A DNA stretch of 64,000 bases from Bacteroidales bacterium. GTDB taxonomy: Bacteria > Bacteroidota > Bacteroidia > Bacteroidales > M50B96. The translations under genes were made by a program, and so were the position numbers. The stretch covers positions 1-64,000 of the forward strand of contig JAIOYV010000034.1 in NCBI GenBank assembly GCA_021740905.1, read 5' to 3'. Below the pieces are notes generated by a model, which saw nothing but the letters and a program-made list of their open reading frames with translations, had not been told where the DNA came from and ran no database searches. The stretch's first letter is position 1. Each line of letters begins with the position of its first letter. Shown here in pieces: positions 1 to 9,177 of this stretch.

Positions 1-43
1 TTTCAACAAGGGGAAAGTCGAATTTTTTATACTTTTATGCAGT

Positions 44-110
44 GGAATAAAGCCCATAATTTTTTTTAAAAGTTTGCGCTTCAAAAATTGGAATTTTCGG
101 GCTTTATTCC
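44..110. repeat. Inverted repeat with 12-bp perfect arms
   Basis: The arms GGAATAAAGCCC (44-55) and GGGCTTTATTCC (99-110) are exact reverse complements separated by 43 bases of AT-rich sequence. It could be the terminator of a gene to the left of the window or a small mobile-element end. Nothing adjacent decides between these. Confidence 0.5.
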
Positions 111-544
111 TATATTAATCTTTCGGACAGCTATGAATCTTGACGAAGTTAATTTGAAAGTTTCATTAAGCCGGCAAGCCTGGATTTCGGATCAAGACTA
201 TATTCTCGACTTGCACAGCAACTCAATAGACTCGGTATTCCGGCAAATGAAATTTCTTTTGAAACAGGGTTGAGCATAGCAGAATCGAAGCGATTGAAGA
301 TTGCTGAATAAGCTTAATGCCAGGACAGGATTGTATTTAAAGAATTTTCTTTGCGGTAATAAATTTCCAATTTTCTTTATCTATTATTGTTCAGCAAAGT
401 GAGCAAGATTAAGATTCTAATTTTTAAAACCAATCACAGCTTTTGAAATTCAACCAAATACATGATTTTTTTCACTATTTAGAATGATTTCAAATGAATC
501 TATTCTATTTTTGCGGCCATCTTTACAAAACATATAAAACGATT
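111..544. other. Leader region of the pyrophosphatase gene, no supported gene
   Basis: AT-rich sequence upstream of the pyrophosphatase. A 46-codon frame from ATG 133 to 273 has no recognisable family and no convincing start context, so I do not call it. TATTTTTG at 506-513 fits the Bacteroidota -7 box (TAnnTTTG) and lies 31 bases before the ATG at 545, which supports that start. I see no good -33 TTG at the expected distance. Confidence 0.4.
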
Positions 545-3001
545 ATGAAAATGAAGAAGCATTTATCTCTCAGTTTGTTATTCACCATCCTGGCACCAGC
601 GTTTATGTTTGCCAGCGAGGCAGATTTAAAAATCCCGGATGATATGCATTCCCAAACTATTTTATATTGGGGATTTCTAATTACCATAGCTGGGTTCGTA
701 TTTGGTTTATTCCAATTCCTGAAAGTAAAAAAATTAAAGGCGCACAAGTCGATGCTTGATGTTGCCCAGGTAATTTACGAAACCGGAAAAACATATCTCC
801 TTCAACAAGGAAAATTTTTGGCTATTTTGTTCTTGTTTATCGGCGCAGCGGTCGCTTTTTATTTTGGCTACTTGTCGGATGCCAACTTTGGGTTTGGTGG
901 TGTTGCCATTATATTAGGCTGGACTGTGCTGGGTATTCTCGGCTCGTACAGCGTGGCCTGGTTTGGTATCAGGATGAATACCCTGGCCAATGCACGTATG
1001 GCATTTGCATCTTTGGAACGCAAACCTATCAAATTATTAAATATCCCTTTGACTGCCGGGATGAGTATTGGCGTCGTGCTGATCTCCCTGGAGCTAATCA
1101 TGATGTTAATCATCCTGATGTTTGTTCCGGGAGAATATGCCGGGGCAAGTTTTATTGGATTCGCTATTGGCGAATCGTTGGGAGCTTCCGTGCTTCGTAT
1201 AGCAGGTGGTATCTTCACCAAAATTGCAGATATCGGTTCCGACCTCATGAAAGTGATCTTTAAAATTGGCGAAGACGATCCCCGCAACCCGGGAACTATT
1301 GCCGACTGCGTGGGCGATAACGCCGGTGACTCGGTTGGACCAACTGCCGATGGTTTTGAAACATACGGAGTAACAGGAGTTGCCCTCATCTCTTTCATCC
1401 TACTTGCTATTGTTGATGTTTCTCTGCAGACCCAGCTTTTAGTTTGGATTTTCTTGATGCGTATTCTGATGATCATCACTTCAATCGGTGCTTATTGGAT
1501 CAATGGTGCCCTTGCTAATGCCAAATATAAAAATGTTGACGATCTTGATTTTGAAAAACCTTTGACTTCGTTGGTTTGGATCACATCCATACTTTCCATT
1601 GTGGTGACATTTGCAATCAGCTATCTCACCATTTACGACCTACCGCACAACATGTGGCTTACCTTGTCGGTAATCATTAGTGCCGGTACTTTGGGGGCAG
1701 CCTTAATCCCTGAATTTACCAAGCTTTTCACCTCGCCACATTCCACTCACGTAAAAGAAGTGGTAAATGCTTCGAAAGAAGGTGGGGCATCGCTGAACAT
1801 CCTATCTGGATTGGTAGCGGGTAACTTTTCAGCTTTTTGGATGGGGATGGTATTTTTCCTTCTCATGTTTGTTGCTTATTTTGCCAGTACTTACGGACTG
1901 GGCGAAGTAATGATTTATCCTTCGATTTTTGCTTTTGGCCTGGTCGCTTTTGGGATGCTCGGCATGGGCCCTGTTACTATTGCGGTCGATTCGTATGGCC
2001 CGGTAACTGATAACGCCCAATCGATTTATGAACTATCGTTGATTGAAGAAACCGAGGGCATTTCAGAAGAAATTGAAAGAGATTTTGGGTTCAAACCCGA
2101 TTTCGAAAAATCGAAACATTATCTTGAGGCAAACGACGGTGCCGGGAATACTTTTAAAGCTACCGCAAAACCTGTATTGATCGGTACTGCTGTGGTAGGT
2201 GCCACCACTATGATTTTCTCGCTTATCCTTGTCGTCCAACATACCTTGCACATAAAGCCTGAAGAAATCCTGAACGTTTTAAATCCTTATACGATCATGG
2301 GATTTCTGCTGGGAGGGGCGGTTGTTTACTGGTTTACCGGAGCAAGTATTCAAGCGGTAACTACTGGTGCAAGCCGTGCTGTTGCCTATATCAAAGATAA
2401 CATCAACCTCGACCCCAATGCACCCAAAAAAGCGGACTTGAAAAAATCGAGAGAAGTGGTCCAGATTTGTACTATATATGCACAAAAGGGAATGTGGAAT
2501 ATTTTTATTGCCATCTTCTCCTTTGCTCTGGCCTTTGCATTTATTTCATCGCCCATTGGGCTTACTTCGGATATTCTCGCAAGGGCCGGAGAACCTGGTG
2601 TTCATGACCAAATATTAAAACTATCAGCCCCAATATCCCTATTCATTGGATACCTTTTATCATTGGCCTTTTTTGGATTATTTCAGGCAATCTTTATGGC
2701 CAATGCAGGAGGATCATGGGACAACGCAAAGAAAATTATCGAAGTGGATATGAAAGAAAAAGGCACACCATTGCACGATGCAGCGGTTGTTGGCGATACT
2801 GTAGGTGATCCATATAAAGATACTTCTTCGGTTGCACTTAATCCGGTCATTAAATTTACAACCTTGTTTGGTCTTTTGGCAATGGAGATAGCAATTGCAG
2901 AACAATTCAGAGAAATTGCCCCATACATTGGCGTAGCATTTTTACTGGTAGCTTTATACTTTGTGTACCGTTCGTTCTACAAAATGAGAATCGGACAATA
3001 G
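545..3001 (+). CDS. hppA: Membrane-bound ion-translocating pyrophosphatase
   Basis: Polytopic membrane pump that couples hydrolysis of cytosolic pyrophosphate to H+ and/or Na+ export. The family catalytic signatures are all present: EDDPRNP, GDNAGD, and near the C-terminus GGSWDNAKK and VVGDTVGDPYKDTS, with about 16 hydrophobic segments. I chose ATG 545 (818 aa) over an earlier ATG at 494 because it begins a signal-like hydrophobic N-terminus and sits just after a TATTTTTG box. The segment GNTFKATAK places Lys (about residue 538) where K+-dependent enzymes have Ala, which from known family rules suggests a K+-independent enzyme. The usual GADLVGKVE loop reads GSDLMKVIF, so this is a divergent branch. 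Ion specificity cannot be settled from sequence. The gene stands alone and ends at a strong terminator. Confidence 0.93.
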   Translation: MKMKKHLSLSLLFTILAPAFMFASEADLKIPDDMHSQTILYWGFLITIAGFVFGLFQFLKVKKLKAHKSMLDVAQVIYETGKTYLLQQGKFLAILFLFIGAAVAFYFGYLSDANFGFGGVAIILGWTVLGILGSYSVAWFGIRMNTLANARMAFASLERKPIKLLNIPLTAGMSIGVVLISLELIMMLIILMFVPGEYAGASFIGFAIGESLGASVLRIAGGIFTKIADIGSDLMKVIFKIGEDDPRNPGTIADCVGDNAGDSVGPTADGFETYGVTGVALISFILLAIVDVSLQTQLLVWIFLMRILMIITSIGAYWINGALANAKYKNVDDLDFEKPLTSLVWITSILSIVVTFAISYLTIYDLPHNMWLTLSVIISAGTLGAALIPEFTKLFTSPHSTHVKEVVNASKEGGASLNILSGLVAGNFSAFWMGMVFFLLMFVAYFASTYGLGEVMIYPSIFAFGLVAFGMLGMGPVTIAVDSYGPVTDNAQSIYELSLIEETEGISEEIERDFGFKPDFEKSKHYLEANDGAGNTFKATAKPVLIGTAVVGATTMIFSLILVVQHTLHIKPEEILNVLNPYTIMGFLLGGAVVYWFTGASIQAVTTGASRAVAYIKDNINLDPNAPKKADLKKSREVVQICTIYAQKGMWNIFIAIFSFALAFAFISSPIGLTSDILARAGEPGVHDQILKLSAPISLFIGYLLSLAFFGLFQAIFMANAGGSWDNAKKIIEVDMKEKGTPLHDAAVVGDTVGDPYKDTSSVALNPVIKFTTLFGLLAMEIAIAEQFREIAPYIGVAFLLVALYFVYRSFYKMRIGQ

Positions 3002-3113
3002 GTTTAGAGTTGAGGAGTTCTTAGTTGAAAAGTTGAAGAGCTTAGTTCATTTGTTGGGAGTGTGGGGGTGACACGAAGTCACACCAACTCTTGATAGAAT
3101 CTCGTTCACACAT

Positions 3114-3150
3114 AAAAATCCCGATCCATAATTATGGATCGGGATTTTTT
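3114..3150. terminator. Bidirectional intrinsic terminator between convergent genes
   Basis: Perfect hairpin built on ATCCCGATCCATAA and its complement TTATGGATCGGGAT, with A-run on the left and T-run on the right, so it can serve the pyrophosphatase (plus) and the flippase operon (minus). Confidence 0.85.
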
Positions 3151-3270
3151 GTTTGAAATCAGGTCGAAAGCCCGAAGTACATAAAACCCATAAGGTTTTC
3201 GTATAATTATTATCGGCATAATTGCCAATTAGAGGCAGCTTCCTTAACAGCACCATCTGGCTATCAGTAA

Positions 3271-4752
3271 CTATCTCTTAAAAACCTTCTTTGTCAAATT
3301 GTTTGCTGCTAATGATAGCTCTTCCGAAATATTAAACAGATAGGTTAAGATAAGAAAAGTAGAGGCCGTAATGGAACTACGAACTGCAATATCAAAAATA
3401 TAATTATCGAAACCTGGGGTAAAATAACCTGCCAAATAGGCCAATATCGCTACTATAGAAATATATACATAGTGTAAATTATATGGCTGCAATTTAAACT
3501 TGTGCCATATAAAAATAAATTTCGCAAGATTAAAAGCGAATTTGGCCAGGAATGATGCTACTGCTGCACCTACTAAACCCATATAGGGTATAAAAATCAA
3601 ATTGAAAATCACGACTACAACAATCAGGGCAAATGAAAAAACGGATTGAGCCTTGTAATAGTCGGAATTTGCAATTATATGGGTACTTGCACCAGAAAGC
3701 ATATCCGATAAATAGGCAAGGCCTATGAAAAAAACGACCCACTTCCCTTCAATAAAATCAGTCCCCAATATCGAAATTATGTTTTTGTCGTTCACCCAAA
3801 GCCCAATAAATATGAGACAACCAAGAATATATTGATTTAAAGAAGTTTTATGATAAATAGAACTGATCATTTCAATGTCCTTATTCCGAAATGAATCAGC
3901 AATATAGGTAGAGCTTATTTTTAATATAGCTCGTGATGGTAATATTACCAGTGTCCCAAAAAAGAAACAAGTGGAATAAATACCGGCTGCACTTAAACCT
4001 ACCATATCTTCAACCATAATCCGGTCGATCTGAAAAGTTATTACAGCTGAGGTGGTAGATAAGATCCCAAAAAAACTGATACTGAGCACTGGCTTTATTA
4101 GGGATTTGTCAATAATCCCTTTTCGGGGCACATAGGACAATTGGCCTTCTCTGCTTAACAGGTACATAATGATGAACAGGGGGATAGAATAAGAGGCTAC
4201 ATATAAATATACGAAATCACCAAAATCGATTATATGAATTGCAAAACCAATTATTAAACACACGATTACGATACGCAATAGAAATTCCTTTAAGAATAAT
4301 CCCCTGGATGCGTTAAACAAGGCTTTATTATAATTATCAAGAAAATTATACAGAACTATAAAAAAGGACAAGGGATAAATAAGAAAGCTATATTGCTGCA
4401 ATAAATCCGAATTATTCTTTTCATCAAAAATGAAATATTTGTTTATGAAAAAGAATATGATCCCGACCAAAACAAATCCAATAAGGGATATTGAGCTACC
4501 TAGAAAAACAAATCCATTATGGTTTTTACTTTTATCCCTGAAAAATGGAAACATCTTTGTTGTAGTAGCGAGAAAACCGAGACTTGCAATTAGTGAGAAT
4601 ATTGTTGCATAAGAAACCAATACATTGACCAGCCCTATTTGCTCTGTTGAAAGTAGGCGTGGGAACAGAATGCCGGAAGTGAGAAACCCAATAATTGCCC
4701 CGGCATAAATAAATACCGTGCCCCGAATGGATTGTTTTTGAATTTCGCCCAC
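3271..4752 (-). CDS. Polysaccharide flippase, Wzx/MATE-like (last gene of the pse operon)
   Basis: A 493-residue integral membrane protein with about 12-14 hydrophobic helices and the N-terminal pattern of the MOP superfamily polysaccharide exporters (SIRGTVFIYAGAIIGFLTSG). Members flip lipid-linked oligosaccharides across the inner membrane. The start is GTG (4750-4752), five bases after the stop of pseI, so translation is probably coupled. As the last gene of the pseudaminic acid operon it is the obvious candidate to move a Pse-containing glycan or lipid intermediate to the periplasm. No Wzy polymerase or O-antigen ligase is in the window, so the substrate is inferred from context only. Confidence 0.82.
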   Translation of the reverse strand: MGEIQKQSIRGTVFIYAGAIIGFLTSGILFPRLLSTEQIGLVNVLVSYATIFSLIASLGFLATTTKMFPFFRDKSKNHNGFVFLGSSISLIGFVLVGIIFFFINKYFIFDEKNNSDLLQQYSFLIYPLSFFIVLYNFLDNYNKALFNASRGLFLKEFLLRIVIVCLIIGFAIHIIDFGDFVYLYVASYSIPLFIIMYLLSREGQLSYVPRKGIIDKSLIKPVLSISFFGILSTTSAVITFQIDRIMVEDMVGLSAAGIYSTCFFFGTLVILPSRAILKISSTYIADSFRNKDIEMISSIYHKTSLNQYILGCLIFIGLWVNDKNIISILGTDFIEGKWVVFFIGLAYLSDMLSGASTHIIANSDYYKAQSVFSFALIVVVVIFNLIFIPYMGLVGAAVASFLAKFAFNLAKFIFIWHKFKLQPYNLHYVYISIVAILAYLAGYFTPGFDNYIFDIAVRSSITASTFLILTYLFNISEELSLAANNLTKKVFKR

Positions 4753-4757
4753 CGTAA

Positions 4758-5792
4758 TTAATCAATTAAATCGAAACTTAGTGGCGTACCCCTTTGAATA
4801 TCCGATTTTGCTTTTTTGCCAACAACATCCACAAAGTGTTTTGGGTGTAAGCCCATGCCTGGCCGAATGGAACGTACATTTTTTTCGGTTATTGAATCCC
4901 CGGCTTTAATGTCCTCTACCACAAATAGGGAGCGTCCGAAAGCTTTGCTTTTCTTCACCTTTTCGTTCAATTCAAAACTTTCTTTCCCTAATGATTTTTC
5001 GGCCTCCCTCACAGCCTGCACCATGGCAGAGAATTCATCATAATCTAATGAAAAGGAAGCGTCTGGTCCGCCAATCGACTTGTTTAATATGAAATGCTTT
5101 TCGATTACCCGTGCACCCAAGGTGGTTGCCACAATGGGGACGGTAATCCCTAATGTATGATCGGACAAACCCACCTCAACCCCAAATGTTTTTTTCAGGA
5201 CAGGGATCATCACAAGATTTGCTTCATCAACCGGGGCAGGGTATGAGGAAGTGCATTTCAGTAGAACAATCTGATCGTTTCCGGCATCCCTGCATGTTTT
5301 TAAGGCCAACTCAATATCCTCGAAATCGGCAATTCCGGTGGAGATGATTATGGGTTTGCCTTTTCTTGCCACATAATTGATCAAGGGAATATCCTGGATT
5401 TCGAAGGAGGCAATTTTATAGGCAGGTACATCCAATTGCTCTAAAAAGTCGACGGCTGTTTTATCGAAGGGCGATGAGAAACAGACCAAGCCTTCCTCTT
5501 TGGCCACAGCAAAAAGTTCCTCGTGCCATTCCCAGGGCGTGTAAGCTTCCTGGTAAAGTTCGTACAGAGTCTTTCCCTTCCACAGCCCTTCCTTCAATTT
5601 AAAGTGATCGTGATCACAATCTAAAGTAATTGTATCGGCAGTGTAAGTTTGCAATTTGATGGCATCGGCCCCAGCCCTTTTGGCTGCCCTTATGGTTTCA
5701 ATGGCAACTTCCTTGTTCTGATTGTGGTTTGCAGAAAGCTCTGCGATGATAAATACGCTTTCAGATAAAGATTTATAAATATCTACTTTCAT
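4758..5792 (-). CDS. pseI: Pseudaminic acid synthase
   Basis: Condenses 2,4-diacetamido-2,4,6-trideoxy-L-altrose with phosphoenolpyruvate to give pseudaminic acid. The 344-residue protein has the NeuB-type TIM barrel (FIIAELSANHNQNKEVAIET near the N-terminus, then SFEIQDIPLI, GLSDHTLG, IEKHFIL) followed by a C-terminal SAF/antifreeze-like domain (from about residue 285, ending GTPLSFDLI). ATG 5792 is preferred to the upstream TTG at 5810. The gene overlaps the end of the acetyltransferase by 20 bases. The context of all other pse genes favours PseI over sialic or legionaminic acid synthase. Confidence 0.9.
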   Translation of the reverse strand: MKVDIYKSLSESVFIIAELSANHNQNKEVAIETIRAAKRAGADAIKLQTYTADTITLDCDHDHFKLKEGLWKGKTLYELYQEAYTPWEWHEELFAVAKEEGLVCFSSPFDKTAVDFLEQLDVPAYKIASFEIQDIPLINYVARKGKPIIISTGIADFEDIELALKTCRDAGNDQIVLLKCTSSYPAPVDEANLVMIPVLKKTFGVEVGLSDHTLGITVPIVATTLGARVIEKHFILNKSIGGPDASFSLDYDEFSAMVQAVREAEKSLGKESFELNEKVKKSKAFGRSLFVVEDIKAGDSITEKNVRSIRPGMGLHPKHFVDVVGKKAKSDIQRGTPLSFDLID

Positions 5793-6357
5793 TATTCCGT
5801 AATTCTTCAATTTCTTTATCCGAGAAATACTTTGGGTTGAAACATCCTACTAAAAGCCTATCCTCATTTTTATTGTCTACAAAATACTGTCCTTTTAATC
5901 TGCCTTCTGCAATCCAACCAGCTCTTGTATAAGCTTTTATTGATGAAATGTTCGATAGATACATTCCACCATATAGCTTTCGCATATCAAATTCTTCAAA
6001 TGCAAGTCTATTCCCCAATTTTATTGCTTCAACGGCCAAACCTTTTCCCAAATAGTTTCTATCTCCAATCAAAATAACCAAATCTGAGGTTTTATGAGAA
6101 TGATTGATTGGACCAAGTTTAATTGTTCCTATTATTATATTCTCTGCTTTATCATACAGCCCAAAGGTAAACAGGTTGTTGTTTTCCTTTCCATCCATTA
6201 TAGATTTAATTAAAACCTCCTTTGTGATTTCCCTTTTTGAACTTGTATAAAACCTCATAAGTTCATCATCCTTGAACCATAAAAGTACCCTATCATCAAT
6301 TTCCTTGATATCAATTTCTTTCAAAAACAATCTTTCTGATACATATTCATTTTTCAT
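5773..6357 (-). CDS. pseH: GNAT N-acetyltransferase, probable PseH
   Basis: A 194-residue GNAT-fold protein of the RimJ/RimL type. The acetyl-CoA loop region is visible around DRNYLGKGLAVEAI (about residues 98-111), followed by the usual NISSIKAYTRAGW segment. In the pathway PseH acetylates the 4-amino group made by PseC. The family is divergent, so the specific assignment rests mainly on position: the gene overlaps pseG by 11 bases upstream and pseI by 20 bases downstream, and no other acetyltransferase is in the operon. Confidence 0.78.
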   Translation of the reverse strand: MKNEYVSERLFLKEIDIKEIDDRVLLWFKDDELMRFYTSSKREITKEVLIKSIMDGKENNNLFTFGLYDKAENIIIGTIKLGPINHSHKTSDLVILIGDRNYLGKGLAVEAIKLGNRLAFEEFDMRKLYGGMYLSNISSIKAYTRAGWIAEGRLKGQYFVDNKNEDRLLVGCFNPKYFSDKEIEELRNNESRYL

Positions 6358-7345
6358 ATTCCAAGTTTTTAAAGGTTTCTAAAATTCTATTTGGTGATTT
6401 TAAATCGATTAAATCCCTATACCTATTTCGATAGACAGCCTGATTATCCGCAAGCTGAACAAGCCAGGTTTTAAGATTGTCGAATTCAATATTCTGAAAA
6501 TCCCCAAGAGGCTTGGCCATATCGGATGAAATCAGATAATTATAAAAGTTCCTTTGATTTTCGACAAAATAGCCCACCAAAAATGGCAAGCGCATAGCAA
6601 TGGCTTCAATGGCAACCGAACTGGATGGGAATAAACCAACCGATGAATCAGCCATCAAATTGGAAACTTGCTGTGCATTTAGGTTTCTCAATACTTCCAC
6701 ACCCGGATATTCATTCTGACTCATCTTCCCTTGATATGCGTTTCCTACTAAAACAGCTAAATTCAGGTTTAAGTTTAAATTCAAAATTTTTGTTGTAATT
6801 TTTGAGGTAATATCCCTTGGATCGGCACCCCCAATCCCGATCAATAAATCGTATTTTTTTGCCTGAATAGAATTTACCGGTTTCAGGAATGGGCTTCGGA
6901 GTAAGGCATATTTCAAACCCAGGAAAAGCTGAGTATAGGGCTCGCAGGAGAATTGGGATTCGTCAATCCCTTCTGCATGGTTGATCACCGCATCAGCCAC
7001 ATAATGTTTGTCGTGCATATCGTCGATGCAGACCAGCTTGCAGCCTTTCGTCATTATTTTTTGTTGATAGGCAGTGTCGAAAAAGTAATTGTCCAGCACA
7101 ACAATCTCATCCCCTGTTAAATTGGACAGGAATACATCGAAATGAGAATCATCGTCCGGTAAAGACACCACTTCCTGACAAATCAGATTGATTTCTGATA
7201 GTTGTTGTAGTGTAGGATTCCGTGTGGCATAGATCAAATAAAAGTCATCCTTCAGCATTTCGGACAAAGCCAAAGTACGGGTAAAATGCCCCATGCCAAT
7301 TTTAGGGCTACCATCTGCGCGTAGGATGACTTTAGGCTTGCCCAT
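6347..7345 (-). CDS. pseG: UDP-2,4-diacetamido-2,4,6-trideoxy-beta-L-altropyranose hydrolase
   Basis: Removes UDP from the bis-acetylated sugar to give the free substrate of PseI. The 332-residue protein shows the GT-B-like PseG fold: the N-terminal nucleotide-sugar loop RADGSPKIGMGHFTR (residues 9-23), the central LLIGIGGADPRD and the late SSSVAIEAIAM segment equivalent to the UDP-binding region of MurG-like proteins. It starts at ATG 7345 inside the end of pseF (14-base overlap) and overlaps pseH by 11 bases. Confidence 0.9.
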   Translation of the reverse strand: MGKPKVILRADGSPKIGMGHFTRTLALSEMLKDDFYLIYATRNPTLQQLSEINLICQEVVSLPDDDSHFDVFLSNLTGDEIVVLDNYFFDTAYQQKIMTKGCKLVCIDDMHDKHYVADAVINHAEGIDESQFSCEPYTQLFLGLKYALLRSPFLKPVNSIQAKKYDLLIGIGGADPRDITSKITTKILNLNLNLNLAVLVGNAYQGKMSQNEYPGVEVLRNLNAQQVSNLMADSSVGLFPSSSVAIEAIAMRLPFLVGYFVENQRNFYNYLISSDMAKPLGDFQNIEFDNLKTWLVQLADNQAVYRNRYRDLIDLKSPNRILETFKNLEYEK

Positions 7346-8027
7346 GGTTTAGTTTGTATTTTAATTCGGTTAATTTCCAGTCGGTTTCAGAATCGATGTC
7401 TTGTACTTCAATTTCATCGAGGATAAGAGCTGTAGATTTTTGGGTAAGCAAGCTTTTCTCATTTACGAAACTATTGTATTCCACCCAATAAAAAGAACCA
7501 CTGTCGTGATAACTTGGTGGTAAATCCTGGCTCCGTTTCGTGAAATATTCAGGCCAGTTTGCCTCAAGTATGTTTTTCTCGTTTATTTTGAAGGATCGCA
7601 GAATCGGAAATGAGAATGGGACTACCGGAACCACAGAGGTATAGTCTTCTTCATTCAGCATTTCGTGTCCCTGCATTAGCCGAACGATTTTTATTAAAGG
7701 GGCCGTGGGCAAAATGCAACAAATCTTGTCGAAAACTTTGCCTTCCTTTTTATAATACTCCACTACCTCAAGCACTACGTCGGCTAAGGTGGCGTGATCA
7801 TCAGCATTTTTTCCCGAACGCATCACCGGCACGTTTGCACCAGCTTCCCGGGCAACTTTTGCAATTTGGTGGTCATCAGTCGAAACCATGATCTCGTCGA
7901 ACAACCCGGATTCTATGGCAATCTCGATGGAATAAACAATTACGGGTTTCCCCAGAAAATCCTTGATGTTTTTTCCCGGAATCCGCTTACTCCCACCCCT
8001 TGCCGGTATAATTGCAATGTTAGCCAT
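7332..8027 (-). CDS. pseF: Pseudaminic acid cytidylyltransferase
   Basis: Activates pseudaminic acid with CTP to CMP-Pse. The 231-residue protein opens with the NTP-binding signature IIPARGGSKRIPGKNI (residues 5-20), followed by VSTDDHQIAKVA and CCILPTAPLI, typical of CMP-sugar synthetases. CMP-Neu5Ac and CMP-legionaminate synthetases share the fold, and the operon decides for Pse. It overlaps pseC by 8 bases and pseG by 14. Confidence 0.88.
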   Translation of the reverse strand: MANIAIIPARGGSKRIPGKNIKDFLGKPVIVYSIEIAIESGLFDEIMVSTDDHQIAKVAREAGANVPVMRSGKNADDHATLADVVLEVVEYYKKEGKVFDKICCILPTAPLIKIVRLMQGHEMLNEEDYTSVVPVVPFSFPILRSFKINEKNILEANWPEYFTKRSQDLPPSYHDSGSFYWVEYNSFVNEKSLLTQKSTALILDEIEVQDIDSETDWKLTELKYKLNHGQA

Positions 8028-9177
8028 GCCCGTAAAACTCGTTTATTTTATCCAGAACAAAGAGCTGCTCTTCATCCGTTAAAGTTGGGAAGATGGGTAG
8101 GCTCAGGCAGTGTTTGTAATAATTTTCGGCATGTGGGAAGTCTCCATCGCCCCACCCAAGATCACGGTAGTAGGGCATCAAATGCACCGGGATGTAATGC
8201 ACCTGGCAGAAAATGTTGAATTCCCTGAGAAAATTAATCAGCCCTGTCCTGTTTTCAAATTCACCCACGTACAAATGATAGGCATGGCCTTCAACCACAC
8301 CCGATTGCCCTTTTATGTATGATTTATCTCTTAAGGCTTCTTCATATTTTTTGGCAATGATCCTACGCTTTTTCATTCCTTCATCGGCTCTCGACAATTG
8401 GCTTAAGCCCAGGGCAGCCTGGATGTCTGTGAGCCGGTAATTATAACCCAGCTCTTGCATCTCGTAGTACCAGATGCCGTGGTTGTGTATTTTTTTCTCA
8501 GGATCTTGCTGAATGCCATGAGTGCGTAAATTCAACACTTTTTCATACAATGCCTTGTCGTTGGTGGTAATCATCCCTCCTTCTCCGGCAGCAATGTGTT
8601 TCACCGGATGGAAAGAGAATATGGCCATGTCGGCAAAGTTTGAATTTCCACAGTTTTGTTGCACTTCTTTGCTGTCGGTAAAATATCCACCGGGCGCATG
8701 ACAGGCATCTTCGATTATCCAAAGGCCATACTCATCGGCCAATTTTTGTAATGCTTCCAGGTCGACCGGTCGGCCTGCAAAATCAACAGGGATAATTCCT
8801 TTGTAAGTCCCCTTTGGGGAAGCCTGCAACAATTCCCTTATTTTATCCAAATCGATGAGATAGGTGTTGGGGTCAATATCGGCAAAAACCACATCGCCAC
8901 CGGCATAGCGCACGCAATTGGCCGAGGCAGCAAAAGTAATAGGTGTGGTGATCACTTTGTCTCCGGGTTGCACATTCAGGGCCAGGGCACACAGATGAAG
9001 GGCCGCCGTGCCATTCGAAACAGCCACGGCATATTTGCACCCAATGTATTCGGCAAAAGCATCTTCAAATTCTTTTACATTGGGCCCCTGGGTAAGGAAA
9101 TCCGATCTAAGGACTTTGGTCACAGCCTCAATATCGCTGTCGGTTATGTGCTGCCGTCCGTAAGGTATTCGTTTCAT
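8020..9177 (-). CDS. pseC: UDP-4-amino-4,6-dideoxy-N-acetyl-beta-L-altrosamine transaminase
   Basis: PLP-dependent DegT/DnrJ/EryC1 aminotransferase that puts the 4-amino group on the PseB product. Of the 385 residues, SNGTAALHL (54-62) contacts the cofactor phosphate, IIEDACHAPGG (154-164) holds the Asp that pairs with the pyridine nitrogen, and SFHPVKHIAAGEGGM (188-202) carries the Schiff-base lysine, Lys193. The start ATG overlaps the end of pseB by 4 bases (ATGA). Confidence 0.92.
   Translation of the reverse strand: MKRIPYGRQHITDSDIEAVTKVLRSDFLTQGPNVKEFEDAFAEYIGCKYAVAVSNGTAALHLCALALNVQPGDKVITTPITFAASANCVRYAGGDVVFADIDPNTYLIDLDKIRELLQASPKGTYKGIIPVDFAGRPVDLEALQKLADEYGLWIIEDACHAPGGYFTDSKEVQQNCGNSNFADMAIFSFHPVKHIAAGEGGMITTNDKALYEKVLNLRTHGIQQDPEKKIHNHGIWYYEMQELGYNYRLTDIQAALGLSQLSRADEGMKKRRIIAKKYEEALRDKSYIKGQSGVVEGHAYHLYVGEFENRTGLINFLREFNIFCQVHYIPVHLMPYYRDLGWGDGDFPHAENYYKHCLSLPIFPTLTDEEQLFVLDKINEFYGHG

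Noticed and set aside
88-273. 61-codon open frame at the left end
   Set aside because: It starts inside the inverted repeat, has no family likeness and no promoter or ribosome site I can support.
868-1479. 203-codon antisense frame inside the pyrophosphatase gene
   Set aside because: The plus-strand gene is certain over the whole interval; the antisense product has no domain and low-complexity composition.
3047-3256. 69-codon minus frame between the convergent genes
   Set aside because: It spans the bidirectional terminator hairpin, so it is not a gene.
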